Source: Mansonella perstans (taxonomy: Eukaryota > Nematoda > Chromadorea > Rhabditida > Onchocercidae). From it: 64,000 nt of DNA. Of this stretch, positions 53,501 to 64,000 are shown piece after piece. The notes beneath the pieces were generated by a model. That model was not told where the DNA came from. It did no database searches and saw nothing but the letters and a program-made list of their open reading frames with translations. Position numbers and translations under genes: made by a program. Every line of letters begins with the position of its first letter. Position 1 is the first letter of the stretch. The stretch spans positions 248,001-312,000 of the forward strand of contig JBAMDO010000053.1 in NCBI GenBank assembly GCA_037074765.1, in the 5' to 3' direction.

Positions 53501-56500
53501 AGAAGTTCATGAAAGTTATAAGCAGAAATTTGTATCAGTATGTGATGTGTTTACATTTCTTGCAACTCAAAACAACGCTGAATTAAGGAATGCAATGCGA
53601 GAAGTGATATGCGTACGTTGTGCTTATTTTACCAGTTATTCTAAATGTTGACAATGAATTAAATAAAACATTCCTATTTAATCTCGAGTTGATCAAGTAG
53701 ATCCTTATAAGTTAGTAAAGTTATCAGTCTAAACTAATATGTGACAATGTTAATGAACACACAACGGCTAACTTTTTCTTATTAATGTTATCTAAGAATG
53801 CATTATTTTTACAGGATGATCGAGATGTTTTGGAAAATACAATAGCTACTCCAGAACAGTTGCACAATTTATCATTACCATTTCTAATTAAAATAGTAGC
53901 AAATTCTCCGGATATATTACGATTTTTAGTGCATAATGTTTATGATTTGGGTTAGTTATCGTTTACAATTGAATTAGATATTTCACTAGGAGTTTAATCG
54001 ATAGAAATTTCATCTTTATTTTCCAAAAGGATCGCATATAATTTTATCATTTAGTGATCTTTTTGATGGTCATTACAAGCAGACATCCAAAACCGATCAT
54101 TTCTATTCGATAAATAAAATTATAATTTGTTAATAAATAATGGTTTCAGTAACAACCGGTTTTATTGTCAATGGTGCGAAATATGTGTCACAACTGAACA
54201 AGCAATGTCTATTACCACTCCTACCAAATACTGAATATACTTATACTGCATTTATGCGTCAAATAACGTTTTATCTAAATTCGGATGCTTTGGCACATAT
54301 TGTAGAACTGATGTTACCATTAGCTTTCGATGATAATATTTTCGAAAGTTTGTAATGTTTCGATGTTTTTCAAATTTAAAGTAATTAACAAATGAAATAA
54401 TTCATTTTTTTTCAAAAATGCACTTTTATATTTTTTTTATCTGACTACGTAATGTCAGAATTCTAAATATCCTGAACATTTAGTGTCTTTTGCTGACAGA
54501 TTAATGTCATATTATATTATCTCAAATATTAAAGCAAATTTAATGCTTTGACGAAGTCGAATTCTACTCTAACAAAGCTGAATAGTTCGCAAAAGATCTT
54601 TGGATTAAATATAACTTTTTAGAATTCGGTACTTATGATGAGCAGTTCAAATCATCGATGAAAGATAGTGCATTACAAATTTTGGTAAGTTATAGCGAGC
54701 TTATGTCTAATTGTAAAGTTGAAAAAGAAATAAATGTTAATTTTTTTATATTTTCCTGTTACTTCTAGACAGAGATCATTGGAATGGTTGTATCGTTGGT
54801 TCATAATCAAGCAATGTATAATGTCAATGAAAGTGCTCTTTTGAAGCGATGTGCTAGTAGTTTTGATGTTCTGGAAGAAACATTACAAAATTCAATGGCT
54901 GGTGGGGAAAAGTTAGTTTATATTCCACATTACGATTCCTATCAATTTATATTAGAACTTGAATTCTTAATTTTCAAGCCTTAATTGTTTGACTGAAAAA
55001 GTAAATCCTTATTCGAGATTATTTGATTGTTTATCATTCTAGTGAAGCTTTTTGTATTTCTTTGCTTCAGATCAAAATTGTTCATTCCGTATGTTCATGC
55101 TTTTTGCATTGCTTCTGGTCCTGTACGCACAACGGAAATTATTGCAAGATATATTATTGAAGCAAAAGATGAAAAACAAGTAGGAATTCATATCTGATTG
55201 AAATTTCCATTTTTTTTTTTTTTTTTTTGCTTCACTGAATTAAAAACACTGGGCTGTTGCATAAGTCAGAGTTCCGAATATTTAAATTATGATGATCAAA
55301 ATATCGAAAATCATTTTTATAGTTGATTTAAAAAAATCTTTGTTTTTATTTTCAGCTTATTTGCTTAATTTCGTTACTAACATCGTTGATTATTTTTGCA
55401 CCGAATATTTCTGAAGATGCGATGACAAATTTTTTTGCTAATCGTACAATGCTAATGCTCGAGAAGAAACGTAAATCTTCGAAGAAACTTAATCATATTA
55501 GTGCGTTTTATGTCAGTTAGATACTAATTCAAATTTAAATTCTTTTTTAAAGTTGTGAGTCAGAACAGAAAGTTGATTAGTTCAAAACAGAGATTTCGAG
55601 ATGTGGTTTCATCTGGCTAGCACACTTAAAAAATCCAAGTATTGTTTTAAAAAATTTAAAACAGTCTGGTGACTATAATTAAGCTGATCGGTGATTTCTG
55701 ATATAAATTTCTTCACTAGATACAATATTACCTTGATTATGGGATCAAAATGATCCGTTACCCAAAATATTTCTTTAGGTAATTTAATTGATATCGTATC
55801 TTTCGACGATGATTTCTATGATATCAAGTGGTTACATAATTTACGTACATTAAACGAATGGGAAAAAATGGCAGATGATGAACACGCTATCAAACATATA
55901 AGGTGGGGTGTTTCAAATTTCGTATTTATGGTGCTTTTTTAATAGCTATGTGTAAGTTATTGTTTTCGAAGTCTAATTAATACTAACCTTAAAAATTGAT
56001 GATGGATGATACATATGAATACTTATCAATCGCGAGTTTTCTGTTTCAGATTCGAAATGTCAAAGCATTATGGCGAATTGGCAACTGAAGTTTTGAAATG
56101 GGCGTTGGATGCTTTGTCTAGCTTGAAACGGAAAGAAAAGGTGAAAAAATGTTAATTTACTTCTTTTAAAATCACTTCAGGATTTTATTTTCGAATTTTT
56201 TTGTTACCAGAAGTATTTAGACAGTGATCTCGAGATTATTGTATATTTCTAAAGATTTGATCAAGGAAGATGCATCATCACAATTTTAGGACGACGAATC
56301 GATAAAAGCAATGAGGGATTCTATAGTCGAAGCGGTTTTATCGTTATGTTCGTCAATAGGGCCACCATCGGTCCTCGAGCCAAAATACCCTTACAAATTA
56401 AACTCTCAGTTTGCTGCATTGATAATTATGTTGCTTGATTATGTAGGACGAGGTTAGTACTTTTTGATAATTTCCTGAAAAAATTTTTAATGCGTTTTTC

Positions 56501-59500
56501 TTTTAATGCATTCTTCTTTAATGCATGAATGATTTATGTCATAGATTTTTGTTATTAATTTTGCTCTTAACGCTGCCTATCAAATTTTTCTATATTTGCA
56601 ATTTAAGCAGTTACTTCGGCCAGAATTAATAAATTGTTGATCATCTATATTCAGCATTATCATCCGAGTCAGTAATATTAGGTGAATCGGATTGTAAGTT
56701 TGGATATTGTAAGCTGATTACCCGTAAAAGATATATTACACTGAATAATCGAAAATTTCTAAAATGATTAAAAAATTTGTTTCCTCAACTTTAGAATATT
56801 AAATGATTCTTTATAAGATTGCAGAAGACGATCCGACAGGATTTTCTTTATTTACAAATGCATGCACATGTTGTAACGAATTCTTAACATCACAAGTGGG
56901 ATATGTTCGGGAGCAGTTTATCATTCATTTGCTTGATGAAGCTTTTGCGGTACGCTGCAATTTCTCAGTTTCTGCCGGGATCAATTTTATGTAGAGTAAG
57001 GAAAGTCAAAAAAAAAAATGCACTAACGATCGGATCGTTCATAATTACTCTTCTTTTATTTCTTTATTACTAGCTCTATTCACTGGAATTACCACTTTCT
57101 TGCGATTTAAATAAAATTTTTCTCCTCTTTGAAAGGAAATTTGTATTTAAAATGAATTTTCAGAAAGCGTCACATTTATTTGATTGCTCTTGTTTGCATG
57201 CATGGGAAACGGAGTTGCAATTTGCGGGTGGTTTTCAGCGAACAAATCATTCAAGCGATATATTGGATGCGGAAGAGGACAATGAATTGGAAGTATCGCT
57301 GTTTGATTTAGCTCGAAAATTACCATTATATCAGCAGAAAGCCGTACATTTGGCACATTCGGGAATTATTGGCCGAGGTGCGAAACGGTCGGAAATTGTA
57401 ATTAAAACTATTAAGGTATGGTAATTTGTACCTGTTTATAAGTCAAGTTGGCGAGTAGCATGCAAAGGTGTATAGAATGTTCTTTGCTGGATATATGAAG
57501 ATTCATGCTATTGCCATGTTTGTTTTATTGCCTGTTGGATAATTTGGATTTAGCTAATATTAATTAAACTTAGTTAGTCATTATCTTAAATTTCTGCTCT
57601 CAGTTCTGTTCCCATTTATATGTAACGAGTCATTTTTTTTCTAACGAGAGAAGCTGGGAATTCTTCAACTTTTTTTGGTTGGCAAAGTTTTAAATCAGTG
57701 AATTGAGGTATCACTTTAGACTGGAAGTATGATGCGTCGTTTAGTGTTCTTCGAATACCTTCAACGATTCTGCAGTACGATGGGAGCTGATCGAAATTTG
57801 ATACCATATCAACAAGTTTACAAACAACTGGTATTAATAATTTTTTGGTGATTACAGTGGGCATTTTAGAAATTGGAGAGTTTTTTTTTGTTCATACTGA
57901 ATCACATACGATATGAGATTACTGTACACGTTTGCATATTTCTATCTTCTAAAATTAAATTTAAGTATAAGAAAAAACTCTCCACAGTGCTGAACAATAA
58001 GATTTATGTGGGAGATAAACAAATTAATTCCATATTTCAATTCCATTTAAATATTTATTGTTCTAAATTGTATGTTTCGGATTTGTCAAACTACCAGTAG
58101 CAGAAAGTATTTAATAGATGGCATTCTTTTTTATAATTTTGCTGTATTATTAGTTTTATAGGCGATACGTTTGACGGATCGAGTATGCAAAGATGGACTT
58201 GCCGCTAGTTTCGTTTGGGAAGATTGGGAACAAGCACGTGAGGTCATCCCGAGGTTATTAGTTTTTTTCACTTTACAAATTGGAAATTTCTTCGTAGATG
58301 TTGAATCGAATCTTTGTTGGTGGTTTATTACAGAAAATATTTTCCAAGTTATTCTGTTATAACAAATTGAATGTTTCAAATAGCTCTTCGAGGTATTTTA
58401 TTATAATAAATTGAACATTTTAAAGAGCGTTGTAAATAATGTTCAATTTGTAGTGACTGTTCTAAATATTCATTAGGTATAATTTTTTGCTGTTGCCATT
58501 AATTCAACTGGTATATCCATTCAAATGTCAACTTCAATTCATGTTAGACATTGTTCCGAACCTAGATGATTGGAAGGAATTTTTCTCTTCCTTTATTTAT
58601 AGATATATTACAGTCTTTTATTTATAGGTATATCGCAGTTTCGAAAAGACTCACAGAAATTCCACTTATATGGGATGTGATGTTGGCATTAGCCGAAGTG
58701 CATCCTTGTCTATGGTATTGTTGTCCACTTCTGAAAGTGAGTATTCTTCAATTTCTTCGAAGGAATGATTTTTTGTTCATTTCTTACTTATTTCCACTTT
58801 TCTGTTTGTCCGAAATATCTGAGGTGTAATATATTGACGAACAAAAGATATCTGTTGGTGGTATTTTCAACGGAATAGATTTAGGACTTTTGTCGTTCAT
58901 CTTGCTTTAGGATGATACTATCGTATGTATTTACATAACATTCAATTCTGGCTGCTTTCAATGTTAAAAAAAACAGTTCTAGTAAAAAAATTGTACCAGA
59001 TAATTTAATTAATGCTGCTAGAAATTTCCGAAATCGTCTTTTTAAATGTAAGGCGAAATTTTGTGTGCCTCACGTCTAAAAAATAACGAAAAAGTTGAGC
59101 TTTTTCATTCTTGATGATATTTCAGGCGTATCTTGCTGTTGTTATGATACAGTTTGAAAATAGTTCAGATCAAAAATCTGTGCCGCGTAAGCAACTTACC
59201 ACTATGCTTGATAAATGGTTTTTATTGGCTCGTAAGGTTTGTTCGCTTTTTAAAAGTTTTGATACAGTTATTAAAGAAATATTTTTGTCCCTAGATTTTT
59301 TTTTTTGGTGATTTAATTCCGAATTATGGGTTCTCTTCTGCTATTGATGATTTTAGATTATAATGTGAAACAGTTAAAGAGCTCAAAAATTGATCGTCAA
59401 TATTATTTTTATATTGTCTTGATTTCTTAAATGGAGTTTCAGGGACAAATATTACCCAAACAAATGGCTTATTATTTTGAAATAATCACGCGGGTGAGCT

Positions 59501-61209
59501 ATCGCGAAGGATTCGTCATTTTGTTTGATATTTGGCAATATTTCCAGGTATCGTTTTTTCTCCATTTTCTAATTTTGAAATTTTAAATTTGCGCTCGAAT
59601 ATTTTTGTTAACTTTGTTTTTTATTTATAGTCTGTAAAAAAGTTGGACTTATACCATATAAATCAGTATATGCGAATCGATATTTTTTGAGAAAATATAA
59701 GTGAGGTATGGTAATTTATCAAAAGCAGTTAATTCAAAAAATGCGCGGCAGCCTTAATTCAAAAAAAAACGCGAATTTTCTGCACTAATGCCTAGGAAAT
59801 ATTACTTAATAAATAAGATAAATAATAGAAAAGAATTGATGAGAATATATTTAGTGCATATTTAAAACTCCAAAATCACGATTGCTTTGACGTGTTTAAA
59901 ACATACATCAAAATATCCATCACTAAAAAAAATCATCCTTTAAAAATCTGAAAGTAAAATTGAGATGCGTTGTCAGCAGGAATGAAGCTCAAGTTCCTTA
60001 TTAACCTACTATTATCCTGTCAGTAGTTTCGTTAGGTATTAAAATTAAGGTAGCAACAGGTGCCTATCTGCGTACATTTTTCTGCACACTACAACGCATT
60101 TCAATTTTTCTTAAATTCTTGTTAACCAGTACATGACAATTTTTTCCAGTGATAGCTATTTTGATGAATTGTCAGACGCGTCAAAGTAATCGTCACTAAA
60201 AAAGTAGAATTTTTATTACATATGCTGGAAAAAAATATTTATAGAGCAGCATATGCGAATTATGCTTAAGGATGCAGATTGACTGCTAATTAATTGTAGG
60301 TCGACCTGCAGTTAATCAGAAAAAGGCGGGTAATACGCGATATTATACTTGCCTAGAATAGAATGTATTCTCTTATTAACAGATATGTAATAAATAAGTT
60401 TATTTCAGAGTGTTTTGGATGCGGAAGTATCAGCAGCGAATATGATCAATGCCGCATTTGATCGTTCGTTGAATTCATCTATCGATCCCATTCAGGTAAG
60501 GTCAAAGTCAAAAATGCCAAATTATTCAAAATTTCACCCTAATTTCCATTTAAATTCAAATTCGCTTATATAACTAATATTTTCATTTTTGCAAAATATA
60601 AAGTCGTTTTTATTTTAATGCGACTTTGTATAGATTCCAATAATATTCAAAAGGCTTTCTTTTTCTTTCTTTCATCTGTAAATTTATAGGTAGCATTTTA
60701 ACTTCATTAATTAAAATGAATTCCGTAAATATGATGTCGTTTCAAAAGTTTGTAATGGTTGTTAAGATGTTTCTTTAGCTGAACGCCAAACATTATCAAC
60801 TTATCTGCCAAGAAATTTAAATTAAAAAAAAAAATTTTTTTTGTTTGAAGTAGTACTTTGATGCGAAAGTGTGTTTTGAAAAAAAAAAGACACACTTTCG
60901 AAAATGTGTCTTTTTTTTTTCATACTGTTGTTTTTACCTATAGGGCTCTTAATAGCATTTTCATAATTATCTAAATTATAATTGCTCGTAAGTAGTAAAT
61001 TATAGTTATTCGCTTCGTAATCAATTACATAATTAATTATATGAATAATCAATTACATGAATTTCGTGCAAAAATGACTTTTGCAGGGTGATCCAACGAA
61101 ATTCCGCGAATCATGTCGCCTTGTTATCCAGCGAAATATTGCAAAGCTAGGTTTCATTTTTCCATTAATATTTGCTGATGAATTGAATTCATCCAAATCT
61201 GTATTTTAA
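50595..61209 (+). CDS. INTS5: Integrator complex subunit 5 orthologue
   Basis: INTS5 is a helical-repeat scaffold of Integrator, the nuclear complex that cleaves snRNA and other RNA polymerase II transcripts. Twenty-seven exons join in phase: 50595-50690, 50908-51065, 51143-51225, 51782-51888, 52397-52554, 52813-52902, 53142-53223, 53484-53612, 53815-53950, 54150-54347, 54623-54684, 54769-54911, 55071-55179, 55356-55500, 55779-55902, 56050-56140, 56290-56452, 56655-56681, 56825-56949, 57164-57415, 58162-58253, 58477-58542, 58628-58736, 59126-59236, 59443-59547, 60409-60495, 61087-61209. They give about 1056 residues (human 1019). Matches to remembered INTS5, in order: HIASSFPDTIVSHLLKIG (about 229), SGIIGRGAK (about 808), CLWYCCPLLK (about 906) and the C-terminal QRNIAKLG. 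An extra 18-nt exon at 57604-57621 would also keep the frame. Least certain are exon 18 and the end of the 58477 exon. Confidence 0.85.
60860..60925. repeat. overlapping hairpins in an INTS5 intron
   Basis: CGAAAGTGTGT (about 60862) pairs with ACACACTTTCG (about 60890), and the second arm can instead pair with the following TGTGTCTTTT around CTTTCGAAAA. These are two mutually exclusive stems in the last intron. Confidence 0.7.
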
Positions 61210-64000
61210 TCGGAATGACGATTCAACAGCAAGTTAGCTGACGGTTTGAATGAATTGATCCACTGAGTGAAATTAAACTTTTATGTTTCTATCAATAGGT
61301 GAGCTGTCATCTCGTCAGGTTTTCATTTTGTCATATGATTCATTGTTTATCTTGTACATTTTAATGTTCCAATAATTTTTTTATGTATTTTATGTATTTT
61401 TTTATTTTAACATTCTGTTCAGAGAAGCAAAATAATAGATTGAATCCTATGATTTTCCAGTTTCATATCGTTTATTTTGAAATTGTTATTTTTTATTTTT
61501 TTGGAATTGAGACTTATATAAATTTTTTTCTTATTTGGCTTCATTTTAATGAAAATATCTTTAACTGATCTCTTAAGTTATCTTAATTAAATGTTCAAAT
61601 CTGCATGCCTTGTTTGTTTAAGTCATAAAACATTCCTTCAAATTGTTTTCTTTTTCTTTTAATGAATGATGCTGTAAACATTGATTTGATGTATTTTTTT
61701 AAAAGAAGTCTAAAAAAATGTTAAAAATTTTGCTGTAATATGTTTATTTATTGATTTGAACTCCTTCATTTGATATTTTCCTTTTATAAATCAGGAAACA
61801 GCACTCGACAAAATGATCTTGCATTAATTTTCAACGAACACTAGCAACTACTTTTGAGTAGTACCTCTTATAATTGATAGCAAATGATTTAAAATTTATG
61901 AATTTCTTTTGTAAATGATGAAAAAATGATGAACCAAACGTTTGCTTAGAAATTTGCTGTGATATGTAACTATGATGTGGAACTCCCGAGATAGCAACTT
62001 TCACTTCGGATATCTCGACATCTCAAACGTTTAACAGTTTCAGAAAGTTCTAGTGCTATGTACAGGAAAATAAGAATGGATGCATTTTCGTCTGCATAGT
62101 TTCGACAAATAATCTTAAGAAAAGGTATCGATTGAGGAAGGACTGAAATACTTAATTGAAAGTTATCATTAGCTTCTATTCGTAAAAGAGTTTAAAAGAA
62201 AAAATGTGAACTTGATTGTTTCAGAAAAGTTTTAATTTTTGTTGCAATAATAATATAATCCGCAAAAGTTTTTCAGTTCGAAAAATTCGGACTTTTTACT
62301 TGATGAAAAAAAGCTTGCCTATTTAGTCTGTCAAAATACTTTGTTATAGGAATGGAAAATTGAAATGAAAAAATGCCATTTATTCATTTTTTATTTTCAA
62401 TTCCATTATGCATCAGTGCACAACAACAACATAGACATATATTGCGAACATATGTTGTTGTTTGAAGAAATAATACAAAATTGTGAAATCCAAAGCTGAA
62501 GCAATTCTTCACTTAGTCTTTCTTTGAAATAAAGAATGTGAGAAATAAACATTTCAAATTAGAGATTTGAAACGAAATATTTGCAAAGTTCTAAAAATTA
62601 TTATTAATAAAAAAATTTGATAACAAAACAAAACATTTTTGTAAATTTGAAAAAGGAGAATGAGCAAAGATGAATTCTTAGGAAACGGGAGAATAAGTTG
62701 ACAGTGGTACAATGTTTGAGGCAAATCTGGCAAATTTATATTTAATAAAAAATGAAATTTCATTATTAAATTTAAACACTTTGGTTTTCCATCGAATGGA
62801 GGTGTGTTTGTGAAAAGATGCAAATGACAAAAGATTGATTGGCTTTTAAATTATTAATAATGACAGACAGTCGTCCAAATTGAGTATCACGCAGCACATA
62901 TAGTGCATTTTGCTTGGATGGCTAAAGTTATTTAATGATAAAAATAATTTAAAAAAAAAAAAAAAAACTGATTACAATCAGAAAAATATTTTTTGGCAAC
63001 ACATACACAATTGATAAAGTGATAACAGTTGATATGATTATATAATAGGCATGCATTCTTTTTCATTTCATTTAATGGTATCGTTAACCTTTTATTTATT
63101 ATTTTATTTCAGTGAATGGCGCAGCGTTTCTTTGATGATGGAAATTTGAATATTTAAATAATTATTATCCTAATTTATTGAGAATTTATGACATCATTAT
63201 CGCTATTGTTACATCAATCTTTTTGGACAAAGTATCAATATGTCAGCCATTTGTTTATATGTTATCGTATTGGTGAGAAAATTTCACAAAGAAATCAAAT
63301 TTTACAATAATGCCAAAAATGTCACCATTTTCAATTTATCATTTTTTTCTTTTTTATTACAATGATTTTATGAAAATAATTTCTCACCCTAAAAAAAAAA
63401 ATCCATGTTTTGTGTCTGATTTACTAAAATCCTGGATGTGATTGAAACTACTTTATTACAATGAAACATTACCACAAAAAATTTTGCAATTTTAAAAAAA
63501 GAAAATTACGTTAAGGAAAAAGTGTAAATGCAGTATTACAATGATTTTATGATGAATAAATGAATTTAATATGATGTGAAAAAAAAAACAAAGTGAACAT
63601 ATGGAGGAAATTTAATTTATAATTTTTGGAGAATTCCGACAATTTTTACCAAATATTCCTTTTTGACTTTTGTTTTTTTTTTTTTTGCAAGCAATGAAAC
63701 TCTAACACTTTCCGTTTTTAACATTGTTCATCAAAACAGAGAAGTGGATATTATCAGTAATAATAACTTGAGTATTTTATCATTTAAAAAACTTTTCAAA
63801 TTTTTGTAAATTTTGAAAGTGTTGTAATATTTGAAGCTGCAGTCTTCATCACATCGAAAAAAAATCAAAATCAAATGTTTTAACCTTTGATGTCTTTTGC
63901 GCTCTTTCATGTTATCATTCAAATAATTTAACATTTTTAATTTGTTATTTCTACCATGCCTTTAGAGAGATGTATCTCATCGTTTAAATGGATAATTCTT
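61210..64000. other. region downstream of INTS5, no supported gene
   Basis: AT-rich with homopolymer runs. A TTTATTTCAG near 63113 precedes a 13-codon frame (MAQRFFDDGNLNI), too short to call. I see no other coding region or RNA gene. Confidence 0.5.

Noticed and set aside
63111..63160. Small exon MAQRFFDDGNLNI after TTTATTTCAG
   Set aside because: Thirteen codons with an acceptor could be chance; no partner exon is in the window.

Overview
This is an AT-rich eukaryotic window whose genes are split into many short exons (about 20-290 nt) with GT-AG introns and T-rich TTTCAG-type acceptors. The proteins read like nematode orthologues, and an exact copy of the 22-nt nematode spliced leader SL1 lies inside an LTR. 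I infer a nematode outside Caenorhabditis, probably a spirurid or filarial species, because it keeps a TTK/MPS1 kinase and HOP2, both missing from C. elegans. The species call is inference. I saw no rRNA, tRNA, CRISPR array or bacterial-type insert.

Layout. 1-5.4 kb: no supported gene, one 39-bp minisatellite, and a possible terminal exon at 5.4 kb. 6.2-15.7 kb: three cell-division genes, all on the minus strand: ANAPC10 (6241-8047), HOP2/PSMC3IP (8571-10303) and TTK/MPS1 (12601-15698). 16.5 kb: a 42-bp minisatellite. 18.3-25.4 kb: two genes for small secreted low-complexity proteins. One is Cys/Pro/Tyr-rich on the plus strand (18324-19064). The other is Gly/Pro/Gln-rich on the minus strand (23195-25372). 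26.7-30 kb: weak coding-like pieces and a possible LINE remnant. 30.8-36.4 kb: a decayed, rearranged BEL/Pao LTR element holding a 974-bp inverted duplication of its integrase region. 37.6-38.2 kb: a solo LTR of a sister family inside a tandem array, with a clean 5-bp target duplication. 41.2-48.9 kb: glycogen phosphorylase in 20 exons on the plus strand. 50.6-61.2 kb: an Integrator subunit 5 (INTS5) orthologue in about 27 exons on the plus strand. 61.2-64 kb: nothing supported.

The genes form no single pathway. TTK starts the spindle checkpoint, which restrains the anaphase-promoting complex that contains ANAPC10, and HOP2 acts in meiotic recombination. PYG releases glucose-1-phosphate from glycogen. 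INTS5 belongs to the nuclear Integrator complex, which acts on RNA polymerase II transcripts.

The most unusual signal is in the retroelements. All three LTRs that keep the region carry an SL1-like 22-mer at the same place, directly after an AATAAA in the element's own direction. One is exact and two match at 20 of 22 positions. This suggests that the element's RNA starts with, or was once captured with, the spliced leader. All exon joins were made by eye from splice signals, reading phase and remembered family sequence; none was checked with transcripts or searches.
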